Part shown: positions 43,793-53,151 of the stretch, one piece after another
How positions within the stretch are numbered: position 1 is the stretch's first letter
How the letters are laid out: each line of letters starts with the position of its first letter
Assembly: GCA_016213325.1 (NCBI GenBank)
Contig: JACRAY010000005.1
Span: forward strand, 186,001 to 250,000
Reading direction: 5' to 3'
Origin: Burkholderiales bacterium
Lineage (GTDB): Bacteria; Pseudomonadota; Gammaproteobacteria; Burkholderiales; Burkholderiaceae_C
Length of the DNA: 64,000 bases
Made by a program: the position numbers and the translations under genes
The notes under the pieces: model-generated
Told to the model about the DNA's origin: nothing
The model's database searches: none
The model's input: only the letters and a program-made list of their open reading frames with translations

Positions 43793-45196
43793 TCACTCCC
43801 GCGGCAGCGTCAACTCGGCTTGCAGCCCTCCGTGCGGCAGGTTGCTGAGCGTGATGTCGCCGCCATGCGCCTGGGCCAGGTTGCGGGCTATCGCCAGCCC
43901 TAGCCCGGTGCCGCCAGTCGAGCGGCTGCGCGAGGGCTCCAGGCGGTAGAAGGGCTCGAACACTTTCTCGAGTTCGGCCGCCGGAATGCCGGGGCCTTCG
44001 TCGAGCACGCGCAGCGTCAGGCGCTGCGGCGTGTCCTCCACCTGCACGGTGGCACTGCCGCCATAGAGGACCGCGTTGTCGACCAGGTTCGACAGGCAGC
44101 GGCGCAGGAGCGTCACCTGTGCCGGGAAGGCGGCCAGGGCCTGCCCCTCGAGCCGAACGCTGCGTCCCATGGCCTCGTTGTCCGACTGCAGGCTCTCCAG
44201 CAGCGCCATGATGTCCACGGCCTGACGGGGCTCGGTGGCGCCCACGCCGCGCATGAATTCCAGCGCCTGGGTGACCATCGCCTCCATCTCGCCGAGGTCC
44301 GCCTCGAAACGCTGGCGGACCTCGTCGTCTTCCAGCAACTCCGAGCGCAGCCGCATGCGCGTGATCGGGGTCTTGAGGTCGTGGGACATGGCGGCCAGCA
44401 CGCGCGTGCGGTCATCGATGAAGCGTGCCAGCCGCTGCTGCATGGTGTTGAAGGCACGCGCGGCCTGGCGGATTTCGGCCGGGCCATCCTCGGCCAGCGG
44501 CGGCCGGTGGATGTCGCGCCCCAGCGCCTCGGCGGCGCCGGCCAGCAGGTGCAGCGGCCGCGTCACCCATCGCACCGCGACGTACGACACGGCCAGCACC
44601 GCCAGCAGCAGGACCGCGAGCGTCAGGGCCAGGCGCCAGGGCAGCGAGCCCGAAGGCGCGGGAAGCTGTGCGTCGAACCGGGCCCAGCTGCCGTCGAGCA
44701 GCTGCACCTGGGTGCGCAGCACGGGGCCGTGCGGTCCGCCGCCTGCGCCCATCATGCCGGGGCCGCCGCCCCCCATGTGGCGGCGGCCCGGTCCCGGCGG
44801 CCATGGGCCGGCCGCGTACGCCGGGCCGGCATCCACCCGCACATCGCGGCCGGTCCCGAGCGAAGCACGCAGCATCGCCGTGAACATGGCGGCCCGCGCC
44901 GAGGCGCCATCGGAAGCAGCTTCGGGGCCGTCGTGCAGCGACACGACCAGGGGCGGCACGTTCATCACGGCGGCCACCCGCGCGCGCTCGGCCGGGCCGA
45001 ACGAGTCGAGCAGCTTCACGACGTCGGCCACCCGCTGCGCCTGCTGCAGGCCGCCGGCCGTGGCCAGCAGGCGGTCGCGCTCGGCGAGGTTGATGGCTGC
45101 GCTGAGCAATTGCGCCAGCAGCAATCCGCCGGAGAGCACCAGCACGAGCCGCCCGAAGAGCGACTGCGGCAGCCAGCGCGACAAAGGCGCAGTCAC
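43793..45196 (-). CDS. Two-component sensor histidine kinase
   Basis: 467 residues. Membrane helix at about 13-35, a periplasmic domain of about 145 residues that includes a Gly/Met/His-rich stretch (RRHMGGGGPGMMGAGGG), a second helix, HAMP, the phosphoacceptor box AAMSHDLKTPITRM, N box NLVDNAVLYGG and G boxes DEGPGIP and GGTGLGLAIARN. GTG start overlaps the regulator stop (GTGA). The Met/His-rich loop suggests metal sensing, in line with the divergent Spy-like gene (inference). Confidence 0.93.
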   Translation of the reverse strand: MTAPLSRWLPQSLFGRLVLVLSGGLLLAQLLSAAINLAERDRLLATAGGLQQAQRVADVVKLLDSFGPAERARVAAVMNVPPLVVSLHDGPEAASDGASARAAMFTAMLRASLGTGRDVRVDAGPAYAAGPWPPGPGRRHMGGGGPGMMGAGGGPHGPVLRTQVQLLDGSWARFDAQLPAPSGSLPWRLALTLAVLLLAVLAVSYVAVRWVTRPLHLLAGAAEALGRDIHRPPLAEDGPAEIRQAARAFNTMQQRLARFIDDRTRVLAAMSHDLKTPITRMRLRSELLEDDEVRQRFEADLGEMEAMVTQALEFMRGVGATEPRQAVDIMALLESLQSDNEAMGRSVRLEGQALAAFPAQVTLLRRCLSNLVDNAVLYGGSATVQVEDTPQRLTLRVLDEGPGIPAAELEKVFEPFYRLEPSRSRSTGGTGLGLAIARNLAQAHGGDITLSNLPHGGLQAELTLPRE

Positions 45197-45918
45197 GGGC
45201 CCTCCGGGTCGACCGGGACCGTCAGCACGTAGCCTTCGCCGCGTACCGTGCGGATCATGGCGGCGTCGCCCGGGCCGCTGCCCAGCCGGCGCCGCAGCCG
45301 GCTCACCTGCACATCGATGCTGCGGTCCAGCGCGTCGGCTTCGCGTCCCTGCGTCAGCTCCACCAGCTGGTCGCGGGTCAACACGCGGTTCGGGTGCGCC
45401 ACGAAGATCCGCAGCAGCCGGTACTCGGCCCCGCCGATCGGCGTCACGATGCCGTCCGGGGACACCAGGTGGCGGTGCACCGTGTCCAGCGTCCAGCCGC
45501 CGAAGCGGATGCGTGGTTCCTCCTCCGGCTGCAGGTTGCGCGGCAGGCTGCGCGTGCGGCGCAGGATCACCTTGATGCGCGCCAGCAGTTCGCGCGCGCT
45601 GAAGGGCTTGGGCACATAGTCGTCGGCGCCCATCTCCAGCCCCACGATCCGGTCCATCTCCTCGCCGCGCGCGGTGAGCATGATGACCGGGATGTCCGAG
45701 CGCGCGCGCAGCGTGCGGCAGAGCGTCAGGCCATCGTCTCCCGGGAGCATCACATCCAGCACCACCAGGTCGAAAGTGCCGCGGTCCAGCGCCTGCCACA
45801 TGGCGCGCCCGTCGGGCACCGTGGTCGCGCGCAGCCCGTTCTTCTCCAGGTACCGGCCCAGGAGCGTGCGGATCTCGGCGTCGTCGTCGACGATGAGGAT
45901 GTGGTCGGTACGGTCCAT
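45193..45918 (-). CDS. OmpR-family response regulator
   Basis: 241 residues: receiver domain with acidic pair IVDDD and phospho-Asp in LVVLDVMLPG, then a winged-helix DNA-binding domain (YRLLRIFVAHPNRVLTRDQL, VQVSRLRRRLG, IRTVRGEGYVL). ATG 45918 fits the family start. Divergent from the Spy-like gene, with a 200-nt gap holding a 19-bp palindrome; likely regulates that gene. Confidence 0.95.
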   Translation of the reverse strand: MDRTDHILIVDDDAEIRTLLGRYLEKNGLRATTVPDGRAMWQALDRGTFDLVVLDVMLPGDDGLTLCRTLRARSDIPVIMLTARGEEMDRIVGLEMGADDYVPKPFSARELLARIKVILRRTRSLPRNLQPEEEPRIRFGGWTLDTVHRHLVSPDGIVTPIGGAEYRLLRIFVAHPNRVLTRDQLVELTQGREADALDRSIDVQVSRLRRRLGSGPGDAAMIRTVRGEGYVLTVPVDPEGP

Positions 45919-45988
45919 GTCGTGTATTACAGCCGCTGCCCCTGCAGCGGCGCCAGCCCAACGTAACACAGCATGTCACGCGCGGTCC

Positions 45989-46007
45989 TTGTCGCACTGT
46001 GCGACAA
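45989..46007. promoter_or_regulatory. 19-bp palindrome, candidate operator between regulator and Spy-like gene
   Basis: TTGTCGCAC-T-GTGCGACAA is a perfect 9+1+9 palindrome in the 45919-46119 gap. A second partial repeat, GTAACA-N5-TGTCAC, is at 45963-45979. OmpR-type regulators usually prefer direct repeats, so another dimeric regulator is also possible. Confidence 0.55.
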
Positions 46008-46119
46008 AACGGCCCAGGGCCGACATCCGCCGCCGCCGCCCGCGCGCTTCAATGGACGCATGGCAGGGCCTTCCTGCCAGCCGGCAGGCGCCGGACCACG
46101 CCACGTCACAGGAGTCATC

Positions 46120-46689
46120 ATGAGAACGAGCAGCAAGATCATCGCCGCAGTCGCCGCCGCCGTCGCGCTGGCGCTGGCAGGAGCCGCCATCGCCCACCCC
46201 GGGTCCGGACCGGGTTGGGGTATGGGTATGGGTATGGGACACGGCGCCGGCATGGGCTACGGCCCCGGCGGCATGGGGCCGGGTGCGGGCCCCATGGGCG
46301 GTCGCGGCCCGATGGGCGGCGGACCCGGCATGAACGGGCGTGGCTTCGACACGCACGCCGCCGTTGCCGACCGGCTCGCCGCGTTCAAGGCGCAGCTGAA
46401 GATCACGGCAGCGCAGGAACCGGCCTGGAAGTCCTACGAGGCTGTCGTCACGCAGCAGGCCGCCGCGATGCAGGCGAAGCGCGACGAGATGCACGCGAAG
46501 TGGCAGACCCTGAAGCCCGGCGAGGCGGCGCCCGACATGGCGGCGCTGCAGCAGGCCATGTTCGCGCAGCGTCAGGCGGGCTGGGAGGCGCAGGACAAGG
46601 CGCTGCGCGAGCTGCAGGCCGTCCTCACGCCCGAGCAGCGGGCGGCTGCCGGCCGGGCGTGGCATGGGCGCGGGATGGCGCGCCACTGA
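46120..46689 (+). CDS. Spy/CpxP-like periplasmic LTXXQ-motif protein
   Basis: 189 residues; signal peptide ends AAIA. The first third of the mature protein is Gly/Met-rich (GMGMGMGHGAGMGYGPGG), the rest helical with a final LTPEQ matching the LTXXQ motif. Related Spy/CpxP proteins are envelope-stress chaperones or metal-binding periplasmic proteins. AGGAG precedes the ATG at 46120. Divergent from the two-component genes. Confidence 0.88.
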   Translation: MRTSSKIIAAVAAAVALALAGAAIAHPGSGPGWGMGMGMGHGAGMGYGPGGMGPGAGPMGGRGPMGGGPGMNGRGFDTHAAVADRLAAFKAQLKITAAQEPAWKSYEAVVTQQAAAMQAKRDEMHAKWQTLKPGEAAPDMAALQQAMFAQRQAGWEAQDKALRELQAVLTPEQRAAAGRAWHGRGMARH

Positions 46690-46712
46690 CACTGGGGCCT
46701 TGTGCCCTGCAT

Positions 46713-46734
46713 GGTGGGCAACAAGTTGCCCACC
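46713..46734. terminator. Hairpin between convergent Spy-like and xdhB genes
   Basis: GGTGGGCAA-CAAG-TTGCCCACC is a perfect 9-bp stem with a 4-nt loop, between stop codons at 46689 (+) and 46740 (-). No clear T-run follows, so it may be a repeat of the GTGGGCAA type common in Burkholderiales acting as a bidirectional terminator. Confidence 0.6.
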
Positions 46735-46739
46735 CTACG

Positions 46740-49052
46740 CTACCGCGCGCGGATGGCCTTCAGCACGTGCTCGGCGGTCGCAGGCGCATCCAGCGTCACG
46801 ACCCCGTCGTTGCGCGCTGCCGCCACCGCGTCGCGCAGCGCCTCGAACACGCTGATCGCCAGCATGAAAGGCGGCTCGCCCACCGCCTTGCTGCCGCCGA
46901 CGTTGTCTTCGCGGCTGGCTTCGGGCCACAGTTCGACCTTGAAGTGCGCGGGCACGTCACCCGTGGCCGGGATCTTGTACGTGCTGGGCGCGTGCGTCGC
47001 CAGGTAGCCCTTGTCGTTCCACACCAGCTGCTCGGTGGTGAGCCAGCCCATGCCCTGGATGAAGCCGCCTTCGATCTGGCCGATGTCGATGGCCGGGTTG
47101 ATCGAGTGGCCCACGTCGTGGAGGATGTCGACCTTCAGCACGCGGTTCTCGCCGGTGAGCGTGTCGATGGCGACTTCGGTGCAGGCCGCGCCGTAGGCGA
47201 AGTAGTAGAACGGGCGGCCCGTCAGCGTGTCCTTGTCGTAGTGGATCTTCGGCGTCTTGTAGAAGCCGTCGCTCCACAGCTGGATGCGCGCCTTGTAGGC
47301 GCCGGCCACCACGATGTCCCACGGCATGGCGGACTGCGGCCCGGTCACTTCGCCGTTGGCGAACCTCACCTGCGCCGGCTCGCAGCCCTGCAGCTGCGCA
47401 GCGAACTCGGCCAGGCGTTGCCGCACCTGCCGCGCGGCGAACTGCGCGGCACGGCCGTTCAGGTCGGTGCCGCTGGAAGCAGCCGTTGCGCTGGCATTGG
47501 GCACCTTGCTGGTGTCGGCCGCGGTCACGCGCACGCGCTCGAACGGCACGCCCAGTTCGTCCGCGACGATTTGCGCGACCTTGGTGTTCAGGCCCTGGCC
47601 CATCTCGGTGCCGCCGTGGTTCACCTGCACGCTGCCGTCGGTATACACGTGCACCAGCGCGCCGGCCTGGTTGAAGAAGGTGGCGGTGAACGAGATGCCG
47701 AACTTCACCGGCGTGATCGCGAGGCCGCGCTTGATCACCGGGCTGGCCGCGTTCCACATGCCGATGTCGGCACGGCGCCGGCGGTACGACGACGAACGTT
47801 CGAGTTGCGCCAGCAGAGGCTCGAGGATGTTGTCCTCCACCTTCATCTGGTAGTGCGTGGTGTTGCGCTCCTCGATGCCGTACAGGTTGCGCCGGCGCAC
47901 GTCCAGCGGGTCCTTGCCCAGCGCGCGCGCAATGTCGCCCATGATGGCCTCGGTGACGATCATCCCCTGCGGCCCGCCGAAGCCGCGAAACGCCGTGTGG
48001 CTCTGCGTGTTGGTCCTGCAGCGATACGAGACGATCTCGACGTCGCCCAGGAAGTAGGCGTTGTCGGCGTGGAAGACGGCGCGGTCGGCCACCGGGCCGC
48101 TCAGGTCCGCACTGAAGCCGCAGTTGGCCGCCAGCATCAGCTTCAGGCCCGTGATGAGCCCGTCGTCGTCGAAGCCAACCGTGTAGTCGTAGGCGAAGGG
48201 GTGGCGCTTGCCCGTCACCATGAAGTCGTCGTCGCGGTCCAGCCGCAGCTTGACGGGTCGGCGCAGCTTGTTGGCGGCCAGCGCGGCCCACACCGCGATG
48301 TGGCCCGACTGCGTCTCCTTGCCGCCGAAACCGCCGCCCATGCGTCGGCACTCCACCGTCACGGCGCTGTTGGGCAGGCCGAGCGCGTGCGACACCCAGT
48401 GCTGGATCTCGCCGGGGTGCTGCGTGCTGGAGTAAACCCACCACTGGTCCTGCTCCAGCGGCAGCACGTAGCCCACCTGCCCTTCCAGGTAGAAGTGTTC
48501 CTGCCCGCCGACCTCCAGGCTGCCTTGCAGGCGGTGCGGCGCGCGCGCGATGCCGCCTTCGGGGTCGCCGCGCTTCACCGTCACCGGCGGCAGCACGAAG
48601 CTTTGCTGCCTCACCGCCTCGCGCGGGTCCAGCACCGCTGGCAAGGGCTCGATGTCGAGCCTGACCTTGCGCGCGGCGCGGCGCGCCTGCATCACGGTGT
48701 CGGCCACCACCACGCCCACCACCTGCCCGAGGAACTCCACCCGGTCGATGGCGAAGATCGGTTCGTCGTGCACGAAGGTCGGGATGATCCTGTCGCCCGG
48801 GATGTCGCCCGCCAGGATCACGCCGCGCACGCCGGGGCACTTCTCGGCTTCGCTCGTGTCGACGCCGAGCAGCTTGCCGCGCGCCACGTTCGACAGGATG
48901 GGCGCGGCATGCAGAGTGCCCTTCACTTCGGGGATGTCGTCGATGTAGGTCGCGCTGCCGGCCACCTGGGCGCGCGCGCTCTCGTGGGGATGCGAAGTGC
49001 CGGTGGACTGCGCGGCGGCGCCCTTGGCGAGGAACTTCTCCGGCGCGTTCAT
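46740..49052 (-). CDS. xdhB: Xanthine dehydrogenase molybdenum-binding subunit
   Basis: 770 residues. N-terminal AlaDH/XDH domain (SATYIDDIPEVKGTLHAAP) and Mo-binding part with MGGGFGGKETQ, TAFRGFGGPQGM, VNHGGTEMGQGLNTK and the catalytic-glutamate region SKAVGEPPFML. Oxidises hypoxanthine/xanthine to urate using the FAD/Fe-S subunit. Start overlaps the xdhA stop (ATGA). No xdhC (cofactor insertion) lies in the window. Confidence 0.96.
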   Translation of the reverse strand: MNAPEKFLAKGAAAQSTGTSHPHESARAQVAGSATYIDDIPEVKGTLHAAPILSNVARGKLLGVDTSEAEKCPGVRGVILAGDIPGDRIIPTFVHDEPIFAIDRVEFLGQVVGVVVADTVMQARRAARKVRLDIEPLPAVLDPREAVRQQSFVLPPVTVKRGDPEGGIARAPHRLQGSLEVGGQEHFYLEGQVGYVLPLEQDQWWVYSSTQHPGEIQHWVSHALGLPNSAVTVECRRMGGGFGGKETQSGHIAVWAALAANKLRRPVKLRLDRDDDFMVTGKRHPFAYDYTVGFDDDGLITGLKLMLAANCGFSADLSGPVADRAVFHADNAYFLGDVEIVSYRCRTNTQSHTAFRGFGGPQGMIVTEAIMGDIARALGKDPLDVRRRNLYGIEERNTTHYQMKVEDNILEPLLAQLERSSSYRRRRADIGMWNAASPVIKRGLAITPVKFGISFTATFFNQAGALVHVYTDGSVQVNHGGTEMGQGLNTKVAQIVADELGVPFERVRVTAADTSKVPNASATAASSGTDLNGRAAQFAARQVRQRLAEFAAQLQGCEPAQVRFANGEVTGPQSAMPWDIVVAGAYKARIQLWSDGFYKTPKIHYDKDTLTGRPFYYFAYGAACTEVAIDTLTGENRVLKVDILHDVGHSINPAIDIGQIEGGFIQGMGWLTTEQLVWNDKGYLATHAPSTYKIPATGDVPAHFKVELWPEASREDNVGGSKAVGEPPFMLAISVFEALRDAVAAARNDGVVTLDAPATAEHVLKAIRAR

Positions 49053-50515
49053 GCGGCGCTCTCCTCCAGGCGGAAGTCTTCCAGGTTGATGTGCTGCTGC
49101 CCCTGGCTTTCCAGCCAGAAGCGCTGCATGAGGTTGCCCAGCACTTCGGCGCGGTACTGCGCAGACGCACGCATGTCGCTGATCGGCTGGAATTCGGCGC
49201 GCAAGGCTTCGGTGGCCCGCTGCGCCGCTTTCAGTGTCCACGCCTGTCCCAGCAAAGCGGCTTCCGTTTGCACGGCGCGTACCGGCGTGGCGGCGACGCC
49301 GCCGGCACCGATGGAAACACTGCGCACCACGCCGCCTTCGACGGCCAAATTGATCGCAAGGCAGACGGCCGAGATGTCGTCGTCGTAGCGCTTGCTGATC
49401 TTGTAGGCGCGCAGCAGTTCGCCAACCCGCGGCTTCGGCACCTTGACCCACGCCAGCACTTCGTCGGGCCGCAGCACGTTCTGGCGGTAGCCGGTATAGA
49501 ACTGCTCGATCGGCATCTCGCGATGGCCGGTGGCGCCCAGCAGCACGACGTGCGCGCCCAGCGCAATCAGGAGCGGCATCGAGTCGCCGATGGGCGAGCC
49601 GTTGGCCACGTTGCCGCCCAGCGTGCCCGAGTTGCGCACCGGCAGGCCGGCGAAGCGGTTGGCAAACACCTTCAGCTGCGGCCGGCCGGCCACCAGCGCC
49701 TCGAAGGCGTCGGTGAGCGTGACCGCGGCGCCGATGGCGATGTGGTGTTCGTAGTCTTCGATGCGGCGCAGCTCGCGCACCTGCGTCACGTCCAGCACCC
49801 GGTCGAACTGCCGGTGCATTTTGGTGACCCACAGGCCGACGTCGGTGCACCCGGCGACGAGCTGCGCGTCGGGGTGGCGCGCTCGCAAGAAGAGCAGTTC
49901 GTCCAGTGACTTGGGCAGCAGGTAGGCACCGGTGGCGGGCAGGTTCTCGCGCTTGAGCGCCAGCTCGTTCAGCGCTCGTGCGATGCCCGCTTCGTCCACG
50001 CGCACCGGCGGCAGTTCGGCCATCTTCTGCGCGGCGTCGAGGATCGGCCGGTAGCCGGTGCAGCGGCACAGGTTGCCCGACAGTTCCTCCTGCGCCAGCT
50101 CGCGCGTGACGGCCTTGCCGCGGCTGGTGTGGTTCTGGTACATGCCGAACAGGCTCATCACGAAGCCCGGCGTGCAGAACCCGCATTGCGAGCCGTGGCA
50201 CTGCACCATCGCCTCCTGCGCGGGGTGCAGCGTGCCGTCGGCCTCGGCGAGGTCTTCCACCGTCCACAGGGCCATGCCGTCGACCGAATGGGCCAGGCGG
50301 ATGCAGCTGTTGATGGCGCGGAAAGCCAGCTTGTCGCCGTCGGCTTCTGCCACCACCACGGTGCAGGCGCCGCAGTCACCTTCGCCGCAACCTTCCTTGG
50401 TACCGGTGCACCCGAGGTCCTCGCGCAGCACTTCCAGCAGCGTTCGGTCGGGTGGTACATTGGTCAGGCTGACGAGCTGGCCGCCGCGCAAGATTCGGAT
50501 CGTCCTGGCTTCCAT
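49049..50515 (-). CDS. xdhA: Xanthine dehydrogenase small subunit (2Fe-2S and FAD domains)
   Basis: 488 residues. The first [2Fe-2S] site is CTGTKEGCGEGDCGACTV (about 36-53), the second CGFCTPG with CRCTGYRP (about 112-152); the FAD-binding domain follows (LVAGCTDVGLWV, PVRNSGTLGGNVANGSPIGD). Transfers electrons from the Mo centre to NAD or another acceptor. The promoter lies in the gap shared with the divergent LysR gene. Confidence 0.96.
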   Translation of the reverse strand: MEARTIRILRGGQLVSLTNVPPDRTLLEVLREDLGCTGTKEGCGEGDCGACTVVVAEADGDKLAFRAINSCIRLAHSVDGMALWTVEDLAEADGTLHPAQEAMVQCHGSQCGFCTPGFVMSLFGMYQNHTSRGKAVTRELAQEELSGNLCRCTGYRPILDAAQKMAELPPVRVDEAGIARALNELALKRENLPATGAYLLPKSLDELLFLRARHPDAQLVAGCTDVGLWVTKMHRQFDRVLDVTQVRELRRIEDYEHHIAIGAAVTLTDAFEALVAGRPQLKVFANRFAGLPVRNSGTLGGNVANGSPIGDSMPLLIALGAHVVLLGATGHREMPIEQFYTGYRQNVLRPDEVLAWVKVPKPRVGELLRAYKISKRYDDDISAVCLAINLAVEGGVVRSVSIGAGGVAATPVRAVQTEAALLGQAWTLKAAQRATEALRAEFQPISDMRASAQYRAEVLGNLMQRFWLESQGQQHINLEDFRLEESAA

Positions 50516-50559
50516 GCGATTCAAGTATGGTTGATTTCGTTGCTTTGTTGCCGACAGGT

Positions 50560-50574
50560 TAGGGGTGAACCCTA
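50560..50574. promoter_or_regulatory. Candidate LysR operator between xdhA and its regulator
   Basis: TAGGG-GTGAA-CCCTA is a perfect 5-bp inverted repeat in the 105-nt divergent gap. LysR-type proteins bind imperfect palindromes of this size near the divergent promoters they control. Confidence 0.5.
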
Positions 50575-50620
50575 GTGCCGGGCATATGCGTGGCCTTATG
50601 ACACGGATGCACGCAAAGGT

Positions 50621-51553
50621 ATGAGAGACCAGGCGCTTTTCGACAAGATAGACCTCCACTTGATCAGGGTCTTGCATACCGTGTTGACTGAGCGCAGCGT
50701 ATCGAAGGCAGCCTTGCGGCTGGGCATGTACCAGCCGGCCGTGTCGGCCGCGCTCAAGCGCCTGCGCGAACTCGCCGGCGACCCGCTGCTGGTGCGCTCG
50801 GGCTCGGGGATGGTGCCCACCGACGCCGGCCTGCGCATGATCGAGCCGGCTGCCAGCATCCTGCGTGCCGCCGAGATGCTGTTCTCCGAGGCGCGCGGCT
50901 TCGACGCGCACACCACCACCACGACTTTCCGCGTGGCCGCCAGCGACTACCTCGACCCGCTGTTCCTGCCGCAGCTGGTGGCCGAGATCAAGGCGAACGC
51001 GCCGCAGTGCCACGTGGAAATCCACCCGCTCTATGCCCAGGCCGACTACCACGCGCAGCTGGCACAGGGCGACGTCGACGTGGTGGTGGGCAACTGGCTG
51101 AAGCCGCCCGAAGACCTGCACCTGGGCAAGCTGTTCTCCGACCAGGTCGTGTGCCTGGTGTCCAACGACCACCCGGCCGCGCGGCGCGGCTGGTCGCTGG
51201 AGGAATGGCTGGAAGCCGAGCACATCGCGCCGACCGCGGCCTTCCCCGGCTCGCGCGGCGTCATCGACGAGCACCTGGAAAGCCTGGGCCACAGGCGCAA
51301 CATCACCGCGCGTTGCCCGCACTTCGGGCTGATCCCGCGCATGGTCGCGTCGAGCCTGCTGGTCCTGACGACGGGCCGACAGTTCTGCGAGCGCTACACC
51401 GACCGGCTGCCGCTGAAGATCCTGGAATGCCCGGTCGGCTTCCCCCAGCTCGTCTATTACCAGCTGTGGCACGAGAGAACGCATGCGTCGGCAGCCGCCA
51501 GGTGGCTGCGCGAGCGCATCAAGGCCGTGGCCGGCTCGCTGCAGCAGCACTAG
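50621..51553 (+). CDS. LysR-family transcriptional regulator
   Basis: 310 residues; winged-helix N-terminus (ERSVSKAALRLGMYQPAVSAALKRLREL) and a periplasmic-binding-protein-like effector domain. Start ATG 50621. It is divergent from xdhAB and 11 nt ahead of the BMP-type ABC transporter, so it probably responds to a purine and regulates both. Confidence 0.93.
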   Translation: MRDQALFDKIDLHLIRVLHTVLTERSVSKAALRLGMYQPAVSAALKRLRELAGDPLLVRSGSGMVPTDAGLRMIEPAASILRAAEMLFSEARGFDAHTTTTTFRVAASDYLDPLFLPQLVAEIKANAPQCHVEIHPLYAQADYHAQLAQGDVDVVVGNWLKPPEDLHLGKLFSDQVVCLVSNDHPAARRGWSLEEWLEAEHIAPTAAFPGSRGVIDEHLESLGHRRNITARCPHFGLIPRMVASSLLVLTTGRQFCERYTDRLPLKILECPVGFPQLVYYQLWHERTHASAAARWLRERIKAVAGSLQQH

Positions 51554-51564
51554 GAGGCATCCCC

Positions 51565-53151
51565 TTGAGCATCCCGCGACTCCAGCTGGCGCACATCACC
51601 AAGCGCTACCCGTCCGTGGTGGCGAACGACGGCGTGTCGCTGACCGTGCAGCCCGGCGAGACGCACGCCGTGCTGGGCGAGAACGGTGCCGGCAAATCGA
51701 CGCTGATGAAGGTCATCTACGGCTCGGTCAAGCCCGACGAAGGCACGGTGATGTTCGACGGCCAGCCGGTGCACATCCGCAACCCGCAGGAAGCGCGCGC
51801 GCTGGGCATCAGCATGGTGTTCCAGCACTTCAGCCTGTTCGACACGCTGACCGTGGCCGAGAACGTGTGGCTGGGCCTCGACAAGAGCCTCACGCTGCAG
51901 CAGGTGACCCACAGCATCACCATGAAGGCCACCGAGTACGGGCTCGACATCGACCCGTCGCGCCCGGTGCACACGCTGTCGGTCGGCGAGATGCAGCGCG
52001 TGGAAATCATCCGCTCGCTGCTCACCAACCCCAAGCTGCTGATCCTGGACGAGCCGACCTCGGTGCTCACGCCGCAGGCCGTGGAGAAGCTGTTCGTGGT
52101 GCTGAAGAAGCTGGCCTCCGAAGGCTGCAGCATCCTGTACATCAGCCACAAGCTGCACGAGATCCGCGAGCTGTGCAACGCCTGCACGGTGATGCGCGCG
52201 GGCAAGGTGACCGGTGTGTGCGACCCGCGCCGCGAAACCAACGCGTCGCTGTCGCGGCTGATGATCGGCGCCGAGCCGCCGGAACTCGAGCACCACGACC
52301 GCCAGCCGGGCGACGTGGTGCTGAGCGTGAACGGCCTGACGCTGCCGCGCGAAGACCAGTTCGGCGTCGACCTCGACGACATCCGGCTGCAGGTGCGCGC
52401 CGGCGAGGTGGTCGGCATTGCGGGCGTGTCGGGTAACGGCCAGCGCGAGTTGCTGTATGCGCTGTCGGGCGAGGACACGCGTGCGGCTAGTGCCATGATC
52501 GAAGTGTCGGGCCACGCCGTCGGGCGCTTCGGCCCGGCGCATCGCCGCCACCTCGGGCTGCACTTCGTGCCCGAGGAGCGTCTCGGGCGCGGTGCCGTGC
52601 CGACGCTCAGCCTGTCGCAGAACCTGCTGCTCACGCGCACTGACGCTGTGGGCAAGAGCGGCTGGATCGACGTGAAAGGGCTGCGCGGGCAGGCTGCGGA
52701 CATCATCCGGCGCTTCAACGTCAAGGCGGGCGGGCCCGATGCGGTGGCCAGGTCGTTGTCGGGCGGAAACCTGCAGAAGTTCATCGTCGGCCGCGAGATC
52801 GATGCCAGGCCGGTGCTGCTGGTCATTTCGCAGCCGACCTGGGGCGTGGACGTGGGCGCGTCGGCGCAGATCCGCGGCGAGATCCTGAAGCTGCGCGACG
52901 CGGGCTGCGCGGTGCTGGTGGTGAGCGAAGAGCTGGAAGAGCTGTTCGAGATCAGCGACCGGCTGCACGTGATCGCCAAGGGGCGGCTGTCGCCTTCGGT
53001 CGACCGTGCGCGGGCCACCGTGACGCAGATCGGCGAGTGGATGAGCGGGTTGTGGGTGGTGCATGCGCTGCGTGATGCAGCGAAAGCCCCCACCCCGGCC
53101 CTCCCCCAGAGGGGGAGGGAGGAAGACCAGCAAGGAGGCCTGAATGTTTAA
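51565..53151 (+). CDS. BMP-family ABC transporter, double ATPase subunit
   Basis: 528 residues. Two ABC domains: the first with Walker A GENGAGKSTLMK and Walker B LLILDEPTSVLTPQ; the second with a degenerate Walker A (GVSGNGQREL) and signature LSGGNLQKFIVGREI, as in sugar/nucleoside importer ATPases (RbsA-like, YufO-like). TTG start preceded by TAGGAGG. In Walker B of domain two, VISQPTWGVD replaces the usual acidic residue. The last codons contain a palindromic repeat. Confidence 0.92.
   Translation: MSIPRLQLAHITKRYPSVVANDGVSLTVQPGETHAVLGENGAGKSTLMKVIYGSVKPDEGTVMFDGQPVHIRNPQEARALGISMVFQHFSLFDTLTVAENVWLGLDKSLTLQQVTHSITMKATEYGLDIDPSRPVHTLSVGEMQRVEIIRSLLTNPKLLILDEPTSVLTPQAVEKLFVVLKKLASEGCSILYISHKLHEIRELCNACTVMRAGKVTGVCDPRRETNASLSRLMIGAEPPELEHHDRQPGDVVLSVNGLTLPREDQFGVDLDDIRLQVRAGEVVGIAGVSGNGQRELLYALSGEDTRAASAMIEVSGHAVGRFGPAHRRHLGLHFVPEERLGRGAVPTLSLSQNLLLTRTDAVGKSGWIDVKGLRGQAADIIRRFNVKAGGPDAVARSLSGGNLQKFIVGREIDARPVLLVISQPTWGVDVGASAQIRGEILKLRDAGCAVLVVSEELEELFEISDRLHVIAKGRLSPSVDRARATVTQIGEWMSGLWVVHALRDAAKAPTPALPQRGREEDQQGGLNV
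53099..53119. repeat. GC palindrome inside the end of the ATPase gene
   Basis: CCCTCCCCC-AGA-GGGGGAGGG is a perfect 9-bp stem, part of a CCCCACCCCGGCCCTCCCCC-type repeat frequent in Burkholderiales. It encodes the tail APTPALPQRGREE, which has no ABC-family counterpart, and so extends the protein. Confidence 0.8.

Noticed and set aside
43793..45997. One long frame joining response regulator region and kinase
   Set aside because: The part above 45196 is an alternative frame of the regulator gene; the kinase starts at GTG 45196.
45999..49388. 1129-codon plus-strand open frame
   Set aside because: Antisense to xdhB and out of frame with the Spy-like gene; composition is that of a shadow frame.
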